NCBI RefSeq assembly: GCF_029522115.1
Contig: NZ_JAKWFK010000001.1
Span: forward strand, 372,001-436,000
DNA length: 64,000 nucleotides
Direction of reading: 5' to 3'
Source of the DNA: Trinickia sp. Y13
GTDB taxonomy: Bacteria; Pseudomonadota; Gammaproteobacteria; Burkholderiales; Burkholderiaceae
The notes under the pieces were generated by a model. That model did no database searches and had not been told where the DNA came from. It saw only the letters and a list, made by a program, of their open reading frames with translations. Positions 44,922-52,944 of this stretch are shown here, piece by piece; the first letter of the stretch is position 1; every line of letters starts with the position of its first letter. The translations under genes and the position numbers were made by a program.

Positions 44922-45144
44922 GCTCTCTCCTGGGGGCGTCGGGATGGCAAGCGGCGCGCGAGGCGTGCAGGGCGCACATGGGTTCGCGGAGCCATCCGAA
45001 TTGGCGGTGCGCGCATCGCGCGATGATTGCTCGAATCATACTGAACTCAGGTGCGTGTCGGCGATCGGGAGAAACATCCGTGGCGCAAGGCACCCGCTCG
45101 AGGTTGCGCATTCCGCGCGGCGCGGGCAGCGGCCGCGTTACGCG

Positions 45145-45270
45145 TCAACGTGCGATTTGCTGAAGCAACAAGTGCAAGAGCTGACCTAGCGCGTGCTGCA
45201 TCTGTTCCGGCCTGAGTTGATAGGCCAGCAGCACCGGGCCGCTCAGCAGTGCAATCACCAGATATTTCAT
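45145..45270 (-). CDS. 41-aa small hydrophobic protein
   Basis: ATG at 45270 is preceded by a very strong GAGGAGGCG. The 41 codons start MKYLVIALLSGPVLLAYQLR and end with an amphipathic leucine/glutamine stretch (ALGQLLHLLLQQIAR). One short membrane helix or signal-like segment covers residues 2-18. It lies 223 bp upstream of the MocR start on the same strand. The RBS quality and protein-like composition argue for a real gene; the function is unknown. Confidence 0.55.
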   Translation of the reverse strand: MKYLVIALLSGPVLLAYQLRPEQMQHALGQLLHLLLQQIAR

Positions 45271-45823
45271 TTACGCCTCCTCACGGTGGGGGTGTCGTGA
45301 GGCGGGCCAGTAGCCGACCGCCTATCGTTTGTCGATGGCAAACAGCAGGTCCTATGCCATGTGCGCGAAGCCCGCGTGCAATATGGCGTCTAGGCGATGG
45401 CGCCGCTTCGAATGAGCGATTCGCTCGCCTGAGCGTTGCGGCGTCGAAACATCGGGCGTGCAGGCGATTGCGCGCGGGAAGGCTGAGGCGGCGCATCGGG
45501 CGACGTATTGCACGCGGCTTTGCGCGCGGCGCAACGCGATGAAGGGGCGGCTCGCGCTCCAGAGCGGTTGGTCCGGTCGGCCGGGGTTTACTTGGCAGCG
45601 CGCAAAAGCGTCACAAGAATGAAACGTGGAGTTCGAAATGTCCGGCCGGGAAGGTAACGGCGTCTGGCATTCGCTGAGCAGCGAAGCTGTGTTGGCCGTC
45701 TCCTCGCCAGCGCTCGCCGTCGTCGTTTATTGAGGCGGATCAAGCTGCACAACGCGCATCTGGCGGATGCTGGAAGGCGTCGGCACTTGCGTGCGATACC
45801 GCATACCATTCGGAGGCTAGCCC
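45271..45823. other. 553-bp intergenic region without a supported gene
   Basis: Open frames here have no RBS and arginine-rich shadow composition. I see no RNA gene. The right end carries the GGAGG of the DUF302 gene. Confidence 0.45.
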
Positions 45824-46210
45824 ATGAGTTATTACTTTGCGAAGACGCTGACCATTCCTTTCGACGCTGCAGTTCAGCGTGTCGTCGACGCATTGAAGCA
45901 GGAGGGGTTCGGCGTTCTGACGGATATCGATGTGCAGAGCACGTTGAAGGCGAAGATTGGCGTAGACTTTCGCCGCTATCGCATCCTGGGCGCATGCAAT
46001 CCCGTGTCCGCGCATCGGGCGCTCGAAGTTGAAGACAAGATCGGCACGATGCTGCCTTGCAATGTCATCGTTCAGGAGACGGCGGACGGCCAGACCGAAG
46101 TCGCCGCCGTCGATCCCGTAGCATCGATGCAAGGCATCGACAATCCACAGTTGGCGCCGATCGCGGAGCAGGTGCAAGCCAAGTTGAAAAGCGTAATCGC
46201 CAGTCTGTAG
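45824..46210 (+). CDS. DUF302 domain-containing protein
   Basis: 128 aa, ATG behind CGGAGG. The DUF302 fold is recognisable: YYFAKTLTIPFDAAVQRVVDAL, GFGVLTDIDVQ, YRILGACNP and LPCNVIVQE. No signal peptide, so cytoplasmic. The conserved ACNP and LPCN cysteines are both present and could bind a ligand or metal; the family's function is not established. It stands alone. Confidence 0.85.
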   Translation: MSYYFAKTLTIPFDAAVQRVVDALKQEGFGVLTDIDVQSTLKAKIGVDFRRYRILGACNPVSAHRALEVEDKIGTMLPCNVIVQETADGQTEVAAVDPVASMQGIDNPQLAPIAEQVQAKLKSVIASL

Positions 46211-46238
46211 AGCGGGCGTGCTCAACCTAGAGCCGTGC

Positions 46239-46256
46239 GCCCGGCTCCACGCCGGG
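46239..46256. repeat. GCCCGGC-N5-GCCGGG palindromic hairpin, copy 3
   Basis: Arms of 6 bp (CCCGGC/GCCGGG) between the convergent DUF302 and sigma-factor genes. Same core as the repeats at 5692 and 36848. May double as a bidirectional terminator. Confidence 0.35.
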
Positions 46257-46261
46257 AGCGC

Positions 46262-47533
46262 TCATTTTGCCGGAGACGATCGAGCGCGCCTGTCCTGCAA
46301 ATAGCTACGCACGGCGGGATCGCTCGAGAGACCGATCGCAATGTCGTACGACGCGAGCGCCTCGGCCTGGGCGCCTGCGCGCGCGAGCAAATCGGCGCGC
46401 GCCGCCCAATAAGGCTGATAGTCGGCGAGCCGTGCATCGTCGGCAAAGACGGCGAGTGCATCGAGCGCCGCTTGCGGGCTATCGCGCTCGGCCAGCGCAA
46501 GCGCGCGATTGACTGCGACGACCGGCGATGGGGCGATCGCAAGCAGCGCATCGTAGAGCTGGACCACTTCGGCCCAGTTGGACCGCCGCGTTCGACAACG
46601 ATGGATATGCGCCGACTGCAGCGCAGCTTCGAGCTGAAAGCGTCCGATCGTGTTGCAGGCGCTCGCGCGCCGCAGCAAAACATCGGCTGCATCGATCATC
46701 GCGGCATGCCACTTGGCCGGGTCCTGCGCGGACAACGGCACGTAGTTGCCCGCCTCGTCCCGGCGCGCATCGCGCCGCGCGTGCGAATAGAGCATCAGTG
46801 CGAGCAAGCCCAATGCTTCGGGTTCGCCCGGCAACAATTCGACCAGCAAGTGCCCGAGAAACAGCGCTTCGCCCGCGAGGTCCTGCCGGACGGCGTCGCC
46901 GCCGATCGGGTCCGTCCAGCCTTCGGCGAACACGGCATAGACCGCTTCGAGCACAGCCGAGAGGCGCTCGCCCAACTCTTCGCGTTCGGGCACCGTGAAC
47001 GGCACGCCGGCATCGCGAATTTTGTTCTTCGCGCGCGCCAAGCGTTTGGCCATGGCGGCGGGCGAAGTCAAGAACGCCGACGCGATCGTTTTCGCATCGA
47101 TCCCGAGCACGACCTGCAGCATCAACGGCGTGCGGACGCCCGCTTCAAGCGCCGGGTGCGTGCAGGCGAACAGGAGCGCGAGGCGGCGATCGGGCAGGGC
47201 GGTTGGGTCATGCTCGTCGATTTCGTCGGCGAGCAGCAGCAACTGATGCGCAAATTCATCGCGCACGACGCGATGGCGCACCACGTCGATCGCGCGGCGC
47301 CGCGCGACCGTCATCAACCACGCCTCGGGATTGGCTGGGCAGCCGCGCACGGGCCAGTCGGCCAACGCGGCCGCGAACGCATCGGCGAGCGCGTCTTCGG
47401 CCGCAGCCACGTCGCGCGTGCGCATCGCGAGCAGCGCAACGAGCTTGCCGTAGCTGCGCCGCGCCACCGCTTCCGCGATCGAACGAGCGGTGTCGTTCGC
47501 GTCGCCGTCGCGATCGCGGTCGGCGCGTGTCAT
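46262..47533 (-). CDS. ECF sigma factor with long C-terminal extension (ECF42-like)
   Basis: 423 aa from the ATG at 47533, which overlaps the upstream stop (ATGA). Sigma region 2 is near residues 20-85 (AEDALADAFAAALADWP; NPEAWLMTVARRRAIDVVR) and region 4 near 115-175. A C-terminal extension of about 240 residues is TPR-like (VAVNRALALAERDSPQAALDAL; YWAARADLLARAG). This layout plus an adjacent YCII/DGPF gene defines the ECF42 group, whose extension replaces a classical anti-sigma factor. The regulon is unknown. Confidence 0.83.
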   Translation of the reverse strand: MTRADRDRDGDANDTARSIAEAVARRSYGKLVALLAMRTRDVAAAEDALADAFAAALADWPVRGCPANPEAWLMTVARRRAIDVVRHRVVRDEFAHQLLLLADEIDEHDPTALPDRRLALLFACTHPALEAGVRTPLMLQVVLGIDAKTIASAFLTSPAAMAKRLARAKNKIRDAGVPFTVPEREELGERLSAVLEAVYAVFAEGWTDPIGGDAVRQDLAGEALFLGHLLVELLPGEPEALGLLALMLYSHARRDARRDEAGNYVPLSAQDPAKWHAAMIDAADVLLRRASACNTIGRFQLEAALQSAHIHRCRTRRSNWAEVVQLYDALLAIAPSPVVAVNRALALAERDSPQAALDALAVFADDARLADYQPYWAARADLLARAGAQAEALASYDIAIGLSSDPAVRSYLQDRRARSSPAK

Positions 47534-47901
47534 GCGCCGCTCTTTGCTTCGTGGGGCAGAGTCCAGATCGGGCGCACTTCCATGATGCCGTGGCTCGCGC
47601 CGGGACAGCGTGCCGCCCATGCGATCGCGGCATCGAGGTTGGCCGCCTCGATCAGGTAGTAGCCGGCCAATTGCTCCTTGGAATCGGAGTAGGGGCCATC
47701 GAGCACTTGTGGCTTGCCGTCGACGAGCCGCACGGTCGTGGCCGTATTCGAGGCCTGCAATCGGTTCGAACCGAGGATCGCGTCCGCTTTCCTCAACGAT
47801 TCCGTGTACGCCTGATACGCCGCAGCGCCTTGTTGACGCTCGCTGTCGGACATCTGGTCCCAGTGGCCTTCGGCCGAGTAGATCAGCAGCAGATATTGCA
47901 T
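47530..47901 (-). CDS. YCII-related (DGPF-type) protein
   Basis: 123 aa from the ATG at 47901 behind GGAGG. YCII fold: MQYLLLIYSAEGHWDQMSD, VLDGPYSDSKEQLAGYYLIEAANLDAAIAWAARCPG, ending in MEVRPIW. The DGPY variant of the DGPF motif is seen. It is translationally coupled to the ECF sigma gene, as usual for ECF42 pairs. The biochemical role is unknown. Confidence 0.85.
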   Translation of the reverse strand: MQYLLLIYSAEGHWDQMSDSERQQGAAAYQAYTESLRKADAILGSNRLQASNTATTVRLVDGKPQVLDGPYSDSKEQLAGYYLIEAANLDAAIAWAARCPGASHGIMEVRPIWTLPHEAKSGA

Positions 47902-48112
47902 ATGAGCCTCCGTTGTTGGGTGGTGGCGGCTGCCATGCATCGAGCCGCCATGACCATGACGTGCAAGGGGGCCGGCGAAGGACATCGACGCCGGAAATAG
48001 TGCGCTCGCGGCGCGCGGTTTGTCACGGCGAGGGGCGCGCGGTAAGGATCGTGGCCGCGTTTGCCTCGTCGAGATCCCTTGCGAGATCTAACAACCAACC
48101 CTATTACGTATT

Positions 48113-48131
48113 GCAAATCATTCTCATTTGC
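48113..48131. promoter_or_regulatory. Fur box upstream of the siderophore receptor operon
   Basis: GCAAATCATTCTCATTTGC is an inverted repeat (GCAAAT/ATTTGC) close to the 19-bp Fur consensus, 79 bp before the receptor start, in an AT-rich stretch of the 308-bp gap (47902-48209). It predicts iron-repressed expression of the whole locus. Confidence 0.75.
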
Positions 48132-48209
48132 ATTAGTGTTAACAAGACGTAAGGTTGTAGTCCGATCAATTCTTCATCAACAAGAACACTCTTTCATCCT
48201 TTAACCGAC

Positions 48210-50453
48210 ATGTCATCTCGGCCAAGCCATTCGACGGTTCCGCGGGCTTCTCATCCAACATTTTGTCCTCCTTCCTTCGCGCCGTTGACGTTGGCCGTGC
48301 GGCTAGCATTGGCTGGCGCGCTCGTTTCGAGCGCCACTCCCTGCGCGTTTGCACAAGAAAGCAGCGCCGCCGCACCGATGCCGCAACCCGGCGAAACGCC
48401 AAAAACGTTGCCTGCCGTCGTCGTACAGGGCGATGCCTCGCCTCGGGCCTTGCCCAAAGCGTACGCCGGCGGCCAAGTCGCGACGGGCGGGCGTCTCGGC
48501 ATGCTTGGCAACGAGAGCGTCATGGACACGCCGTTCAGCGTCACCCACTACACCTCCAAGCGCATGCAGGACCAGGAGGCGGTCACGCTCGCCGATGTCT
48601 TGAATCGCGATCCGTCGATTCGCTTCACGGGGCAGACGGGCGGCGTGACCGATTCCTTCTACATTCGCGGTTTTCCCATCAACGAAGGCAATCTCAGCGA
48701 ATTCGCGTTCGACGGCGTGTACGGCGTCGTGCCCAACTACCACGTGTTTCCGGAATACGTCGAACGCGTCGAGGTGCTCAAAGGGCCCGCTGCGCTCTTG
48801 TACGGCATGTCGCCCAATAGCGGCGTGGGCGGCGTGGTCAACGTCGTGCCCAAGCGCGCGTACGGCAAAGATCTTACCCGCTTCACCGCGGATTACGGTT
48901 CGGATTCGCAGGTTGGCGGACACGTCGATCTCAGTCGCCGGTTCGGCAGCGATCGCCAGTTCGGCGTTCGATTCAACGGGCTGCACCGCCAGGGCGGCAC
49001 GCCGCTCGATAACCAGACCTCGCGCGCGGACGTCGGCGCATTGGCGCTCGACTATCGCGGCGAGAAGCTGCGCGCCACGCTCGATCTCATCGAACAGTAT
49101 CAATGGGTGGACGCCCCGACACGCCCCTTCGTCGTCGCCTCGGGCATTGCCGTGCCATCCGCGGCCGATGGCCGCCGCAACGTGACGCAATCGTGGTCTT
49201 GGTGGAAATCGTACGATCAGTCGGCGTTGCTGCGCGCGGAATACGACGTGGCGCACAACGTGACCGTCTTCGCCGATGCGGGCGGCGCCAAGACCGATGT
49301 CGCGCGGCTGTCGGACCAAACGCCCACGATCCTGGACGCATCGGGCGATACGCGTTCGATCCCGCAGAACTGGGCGTTTCAGATCAACCGGTGGAGCGCC
49401 GATACCGGCGTGCGAACGCGTTTCGATACCGGGCCGGTTACGCACCGCGTCGCACTGCAAGCGAGCTTCTACCGCGATCGCCTCGCGCAGGCGAGCAATT
49501 CGGGCGCCGCGGTGCTCTCGAACCTTTATTCGCCGGTGGAAAGTCCGGCTCAGGCTATTGCCACGCCGTCGCGCGTGCCGAAGGTCTCGTCCTCGCAACT
49601 GACCGGCATCGCGCTCGCCGATACGATGAGCGTGCTGAACGAGCGCGTGCAACTGACCGCGGGTGTGCGGCAGCAGCAAGTGAAGTCGGAGAACTTCAAC
49701 ACGGCCACCGGTGCGAGCGCATCGTCTTACGACAAAGGCGCGGTAACACCGCTGGCGGGCGTGGTGTTCCGGCCGGTGCAGGCGGTGTCCCTCTACGCGA
49801 ATTACATCGAAGGGCTGAGCCGCGGGGATATCGCGCCCGCGAGCGCCTCCAATGCAGGTCAAGTGTTCGCGCCGTACAAGACGAGACAGGAAGAGGTCGG
49901 CGTCAAACTGGATCTCGAAACCGTGATGGCGACGCTGGCGGCCTTCCGAATCACCAAGCCGAGCGGGCAGCTTTACGGCGCCGTCTACACGGTGGACAGC
50001 GAGCAACGCAATCAAGGGCTCGAGTTGACGGTGGCGGGCGAGCCGCTCAAGGGCGTTCGCGTGCTTGGCGGCGTCACGTTGCTCGATGCGGCGTTGACCC
50101 ATACCAACAGCGCCGCGACGCGCGGCAACCGGCCTGTAGGCGTGCCCAAGTGGATGGCGAACGTGGGCGCGCAGTGGGATCTGCCCTGGCTGCGAGGCCT
50201 CACGTTGACGGGCGGCGTCAACTTCACGGGGCAGACGTACGTCGATCAAGCGAACACGCAGTCGGTGCCGTCGTGGACGACGTTCGATTTCGGCGCACGT
50301 TACACGACGGTGATGTATGGCAAATCGACCACGTTCCGCGCTGGAGTGCTAAACGCATTCGATCGCAACTATTGGTCGGGCGTTGCTTCGTACGGGACCC
50401 TCTCGCTTGGTGCGCCACGCACGCTGTTCGCGTCGGCCACCATCGATTTCTGA
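48210..50453 (+). CDS. TonB-dependent siderophore receptor
   Basis: 747 aa. Signal peptide with hydrophobic core about 27-46 and AFA cleavage before QESS. The plug domain starts about residue 80 (VMDTPFSVTHYTSKRMQDQEA, DSFYIRGFP, VEVLKGPAALLYG, GGVVNVVPKRA). The 22-strand barrel ends with the C-terminal aromatic (ATIDF). It imports a ferric siderophore across the outer membrane using TonB energy. It is followed 12 bp later by the biosynthetic genes, so it is the cognate receptor for the siderophore made here. Confidence 0.92.
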   Translation: MSSRPSHSTVPRASHPTFCPPSFAPLTLAVRLALAGALVSSATPCAFAQESSAAAPMPQPGETPKTLPAVVVQGDASPRALPKAYAGGQVATGGRLGMLGNESVMDTPFSVTHYTSKRMQDQEAVTLADVLNRDPSIRFTGQTGGVTDSFYIRGFPINEGNLSEFAFDGVYGVVPNYHVFPEYVERVEVLKGPAALLYGMSPNSGVGGVVNVVPKRAYGKDLTRFTADYGSDSQVGGHVDLSRRFGSDRQFGVRFNGLHRQGGTPLDNQTSRADVGALALDYRGEKLRATLDLIEQYQWVDAPTRPFVVASGIAVPSAADGRRNVTQSWSWWKSYDQSALLRAEYDVAHNVTVFADAGGAKTDVARLSDQTPTILDASGDTRSIPQNWAFQINRWSADTGVRTRFDTGPVTHRVALQASFYRDRLAQASNSGAAVLSNLYSPVESPAQAIATPSRVPKVSSSQLTGIALADTMSVLNERVQLTAGVRQQQVKSENFNTATGASASSYDKGAVTPLAGVVFRPVQAVSLYANYIEGLSRGDIAPASASNAGQVFAPYKTRQEEVGVKLDLETVMATLAAFRITKPSGQLYGAVYTVDSEQRNQGLELTVAGEPLKGVRVLGGVTLLDAALTHTNSAATRGNRPVGVPKWMANVGAQWDLPWLRGLTLTGGVNFTGQTYVDQANTQSVPSWTTFDFGARYTTVMYGKSTTFRAGVLNAFDRNYWSGVASYGTLSLGAPRTLFASATIDF

Positions 50454-50465
50454 ACGGGGCCGCTC

Positions 50466-51908
50466 ATGACGCCCATGCTACGTGACGTGTCGTCCGAGCT
50501 GTCAGCGAAAACCCAAGCTAGGCACGGCGCGACGCCCGCGGCGCTACCGCCGATAGCGGGTCCTGCCATCGATCGATTGATTCGTTCGCCGCAAGCGTTG
50601 ATCGACATGGCGCGCACCTACGGGTCGCCGCTGAACGTCGTGTTGCCGCAAGTGTTGCCAGAGAACGTCGAGCGTTTGCGTGCGGTGCTGCGCCGGCACG
50701 AAGTGCAATACCGCTTGTATTACGGCGCCAAAGTGAATAAATCGCCGGGGCTCGTGCGTGCCGCGGTGGCTGCGGATATTGGCGTCGATGTCTCCAGCCT
50801 CGGCGAAATGCGCGATGCGCTATGCGCGGGAATCGATCCTGCGCGGCTGTGCGCGACGGGGCCTGCGAAAACACGCGTGTTTCATATGGCGCTCGTGGCC
50901 AACGGCGCATTGATTTCGGTCGATTCGCTCGAGGAGTTCGGCGATCTGGAAGCCGTCGCTCGCGAGGTCGATCCGGCTCGGCCGGTTAGGGTGCTGTTGC
51001 GCTACCGGCCGAGCGCTTCAGGCCTAAGCCGGTTCGGCATGGCAGAAGGTGAACTGCATGCGTGTCTCGATCGGTTGGCGCTGAAAAGGCAAACGTTTTC
51101 ATTCGAAGGATTTCATTTTCACTTGGGCGGTTATCGCCACGAAGCGCGTGTGACGGCCGTGTGCGAACTCGCTCGCTTTGTGGATATGGCCCGGGCGATG
51201 GGGCTCGATCCGAAAGTCGTCGATATCGGCGGCGGGTTGCCGGTTCGCTATGTCGAGCGCGATGCCTACGACGCGTTTCTCGGCGCGCAGAGCGCCGGCC
51301 ACTACCGCAATGGCAAAGTGCCGGCGTCGTTCTATCCATACGGCGGGCCGATCGAGCCCGACGCGTGGTTGGACCGATTGCTCGGCTCGCCATGCGAGGG
51401 CGGTCGATCGGTTGCGGGATATCTCAAGGCGCAAGGATTGACGCTCGCGATCGAGCCTGGGCGCAGCCTTGCCGACCAAACGGCAATCTCGATTTTTCGC
51501 GTTACACGCGTGAAGGCGATGGCCCCCGGCGAAGTCGTGATCTTCGTCGAGGGCAGCAGTTTCAGCGCGTGCGAGACCTGGTTCGCCTCGGAGTTCTTGG
51601 TCGACCCGATTCACATCCGCGCGAGCCGCAGCAGTGAGCGCGATGCCGTGCCGGCACGCGGCTGGATTGCGGGACACAGTTGCCTCGACGAAGACGTCGT
51701 CACGAATCGCTGGCTTGCGTTCGCGGCAAGGCCGGAAGCCGGCGACTTGCTCGTGTACGCCAACACCGCGGGCTACCAAATGGATTTGCTCGAAAACGAG
51801 TTTCACCGCCACCCGGTTCCGCGACGAATCGCGGTCACGTACGACGCGGCCGGTGGTTTCGACATCACACCCGACGATCGAATGGAGAAGTGGAATGATT
51901 TTGACTAA
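50466..51908 (+). CDS. Fold-III PLP-dependent decarboxylase (SbnH/LysA-like)
   Basis: 480 aa, ATG at 50466. Alanine-racemase-like barrel with PLP lysine K89 in YYGAKVNKSPG, HFHLGGYRHEA, IGGGLPVRY, phosphate-binding IEPGRSLADQ and the active-site CDE-type segment GHSCLDEDVV. SbnH decarboxylates a diaminopropionate-containing citryl intermediate in staphyloferrin B synthesis. Here it may decarboxylate the 2-amino-2-carboxyethyl adduct made by the next gene to leave an aminoethyl (ethylenediamine-like) unit. It overlaps the next gene by 14 bp. Diaminopimelate decarboxylase is unlikely given context. Confidence 0.83.
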   Translation: MTPMLRDVSSELSAKTQARHGATPAALPPIAGPAIDRLIRSPQALIDMARTYGSPLNVVLPQVLPENVERLRAVLRRHEVQYRLYYGAKVNKSPGLVRAAVAADIGVDVSSLGEMRDALCAGIDPARLCATGPAKTRVFHMALVANGALISVDSLEEFGDLEAVAREVDPARPVRVLLRYRPSASGLSRFGMAEGELHACLDRLALKRQTFSFEGFHFHLGGYRHEARVTAVCELARFVDMARAMGLDPKVVDIGGGLPVRYVERDAYDAFLGAQSAGHYRNGKVPASFYPYGGPIEPDAWLDRLLGSPCEGGRSVAGYLKAQGLTLAIEPGRSLADQTAISIFRVTRVKAMAPGEVVIFVEGSSFSACETWFASEFLVDPIHIRASRSSERDAVPARGWIAGHSCLDEDVVTNRWLAFAARPEAGDLLVYANTAGYQMDLLENEFHRHPVPRRIAVTYDAAGGFDITPDDRMEKWNDFD

Positions 51909-52944
51909 AGTCACCGAGCTGATCGGCAATACCCCGATTCTCAGTATTTCCATTCCCGAAAAGCATTCGCAATTGCTGCTCAAGATCGAGAAGAACAATC
52001 CGGGAGGCAGCATCAAAGACCGCATGGCGCGCAATATGGTCGTCGCCGCGCTCAAGTCGGGACGGTTGAGTCCCGGCGGCGTCATCGTCGAGTCGTCCTC
52101 CGGCAATACCGGGATCGGCCTTGCCATTGCGGCCGTCGAGTTCGGCTTGCGCTTCATCGCAGTGGTCGATCACCATGCGGCGCCGGACAAGATCGCGGTC
52201 ATGCGCGCACTCGGCGCTGAAATCCGCTACGTCGAAGGCGACTATCGCGAAGACGAGGTGGCTGTGGTCGAGCGTCAGCGCATGGCTGCAGAATTGGCCG
52301 GCGAGATTCCCGGCGCGGTCTTCATGAATCAGTCGGACAACGCCGCCAACGCGGGCGGCTACTCCGAGTTCGTTCGAGAAGTCGTCAATGAAATCGGCGG
52401 GGTGGATGCTTATGTCGGCTGTGTGGGAACGGGCGGCTCGATGACGGGCATCGCACGCGGCCTGAAAGTTCACAATCCCCAAACCAAGACGATCGCCGTC
52501 GAGCCCGACGGCTCGATCGTGTTCGGGCGGCCCGGGCATCCGTACTATCAGTCGGGCACAGGCACGCCGGCGGGCGATACGGTCGGGCTCGTGCTCGATT
52601 ACAGCTGCATCGATATGGGCGTGCAGGTGTCGGACTCCCAGGCTTTCGAAACGGCGCGCTACATGGCCCGCCGCACGGGCATGCTCGTTGGCGGGTCGAC
52701 GGGCGGCGTGATTTACAAAGCGCTCGAATTCATTCATAGCGGCTTGATCGCTGGCAACGTGGTCGCGGCGGTCGCCGACGGCGGCGAAAAATATCTGCAC
52801 ACGGTTTTCAACGAGAGTTGGCTGCGCGAGCGCAACCTGCTCGATCCGCAGATCGCCGTGCAACTGGACCGCTGGTTCGGCCGGGAGGCGATCGCCGAAG
52901 CCCCGCGCGACATCCCGCGCCTATATGCGGTGGAAGCGGCATGA
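51895..52944 (+). CDS. SbnA-like PLP beta-replacement enzyme (cysteine synthase fold)
   Basis: 349 aa; ATG at 51895 behind GGAGAAG and overlapping the previous gene. Fold-II PLP enzyme: PLP lysine K41 in NPGGSIKDRMA, substrate loop SSSGNTGIGLA, phosphate loop VGTGGSMTG. SbnA condenses O-phosphoserine with glutamate to an N-(2-amino-2-carboxyethyl) amino acid. The context (NIS synthetase, decarboxylase, ParB-like serine kinase) favours such siderophore precursor synthesis over ordinary cysteine synthesis. The amine partner (Glu or another amino acid such as Lys) is not readable. Confidence 0.85.
   Translation: MILTKVTELIGNTPILSISIPEKHSQLLLKIEKNNPGGSIKDRMARNMVVAALKSGRLSPGGVIVESSSGNTGIGLAIAAVEFGLRFIAVVDHHAAPDKIAVMRALGAEIRYVEGDYREDEVAVVERQRMAAELAGEIPGAVFMNQSDNAANAGGYSEFVREVVNEIGGVDAYVGCVGTGGSMTGIARGLKVHNPQTKTIAVEPDGSIVFGRPGHPYYQSGTGTPAGDTVGLVLDYSCIDMGVQVSDSQAFETARYMARRTGMLVGGSTGGVIYKALEFIHSGLIAGNVVAAVADGGEKYLHTVFNESWLRERNLLDPQIAVQLDRWFGREAIAEAPRDIPRLYAVEAA

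Noticed and set aside
45249-45542. 97-codon plus-strand frame in the gap before DUF302
   Set aside because: Starts inside the small minus-strand ORF, has no RBS for this start and an Arg-rich shadow composition.
48303-50249. 648-codon minus-strand frame opposite the TonB receptor gene
   Set aside because: Shadow of a GC-rich gene; no RBS and no family features, while the plus strand has a full TonB-dependent receptor.
51895-52944. Ordinary cysteine synthase (CysK/CysM)
   Set aside because: Overlaps between decarboxylase and opine dehydrogenase genes in a Fur-boxed siderophore operon favour the SbnA-like role.
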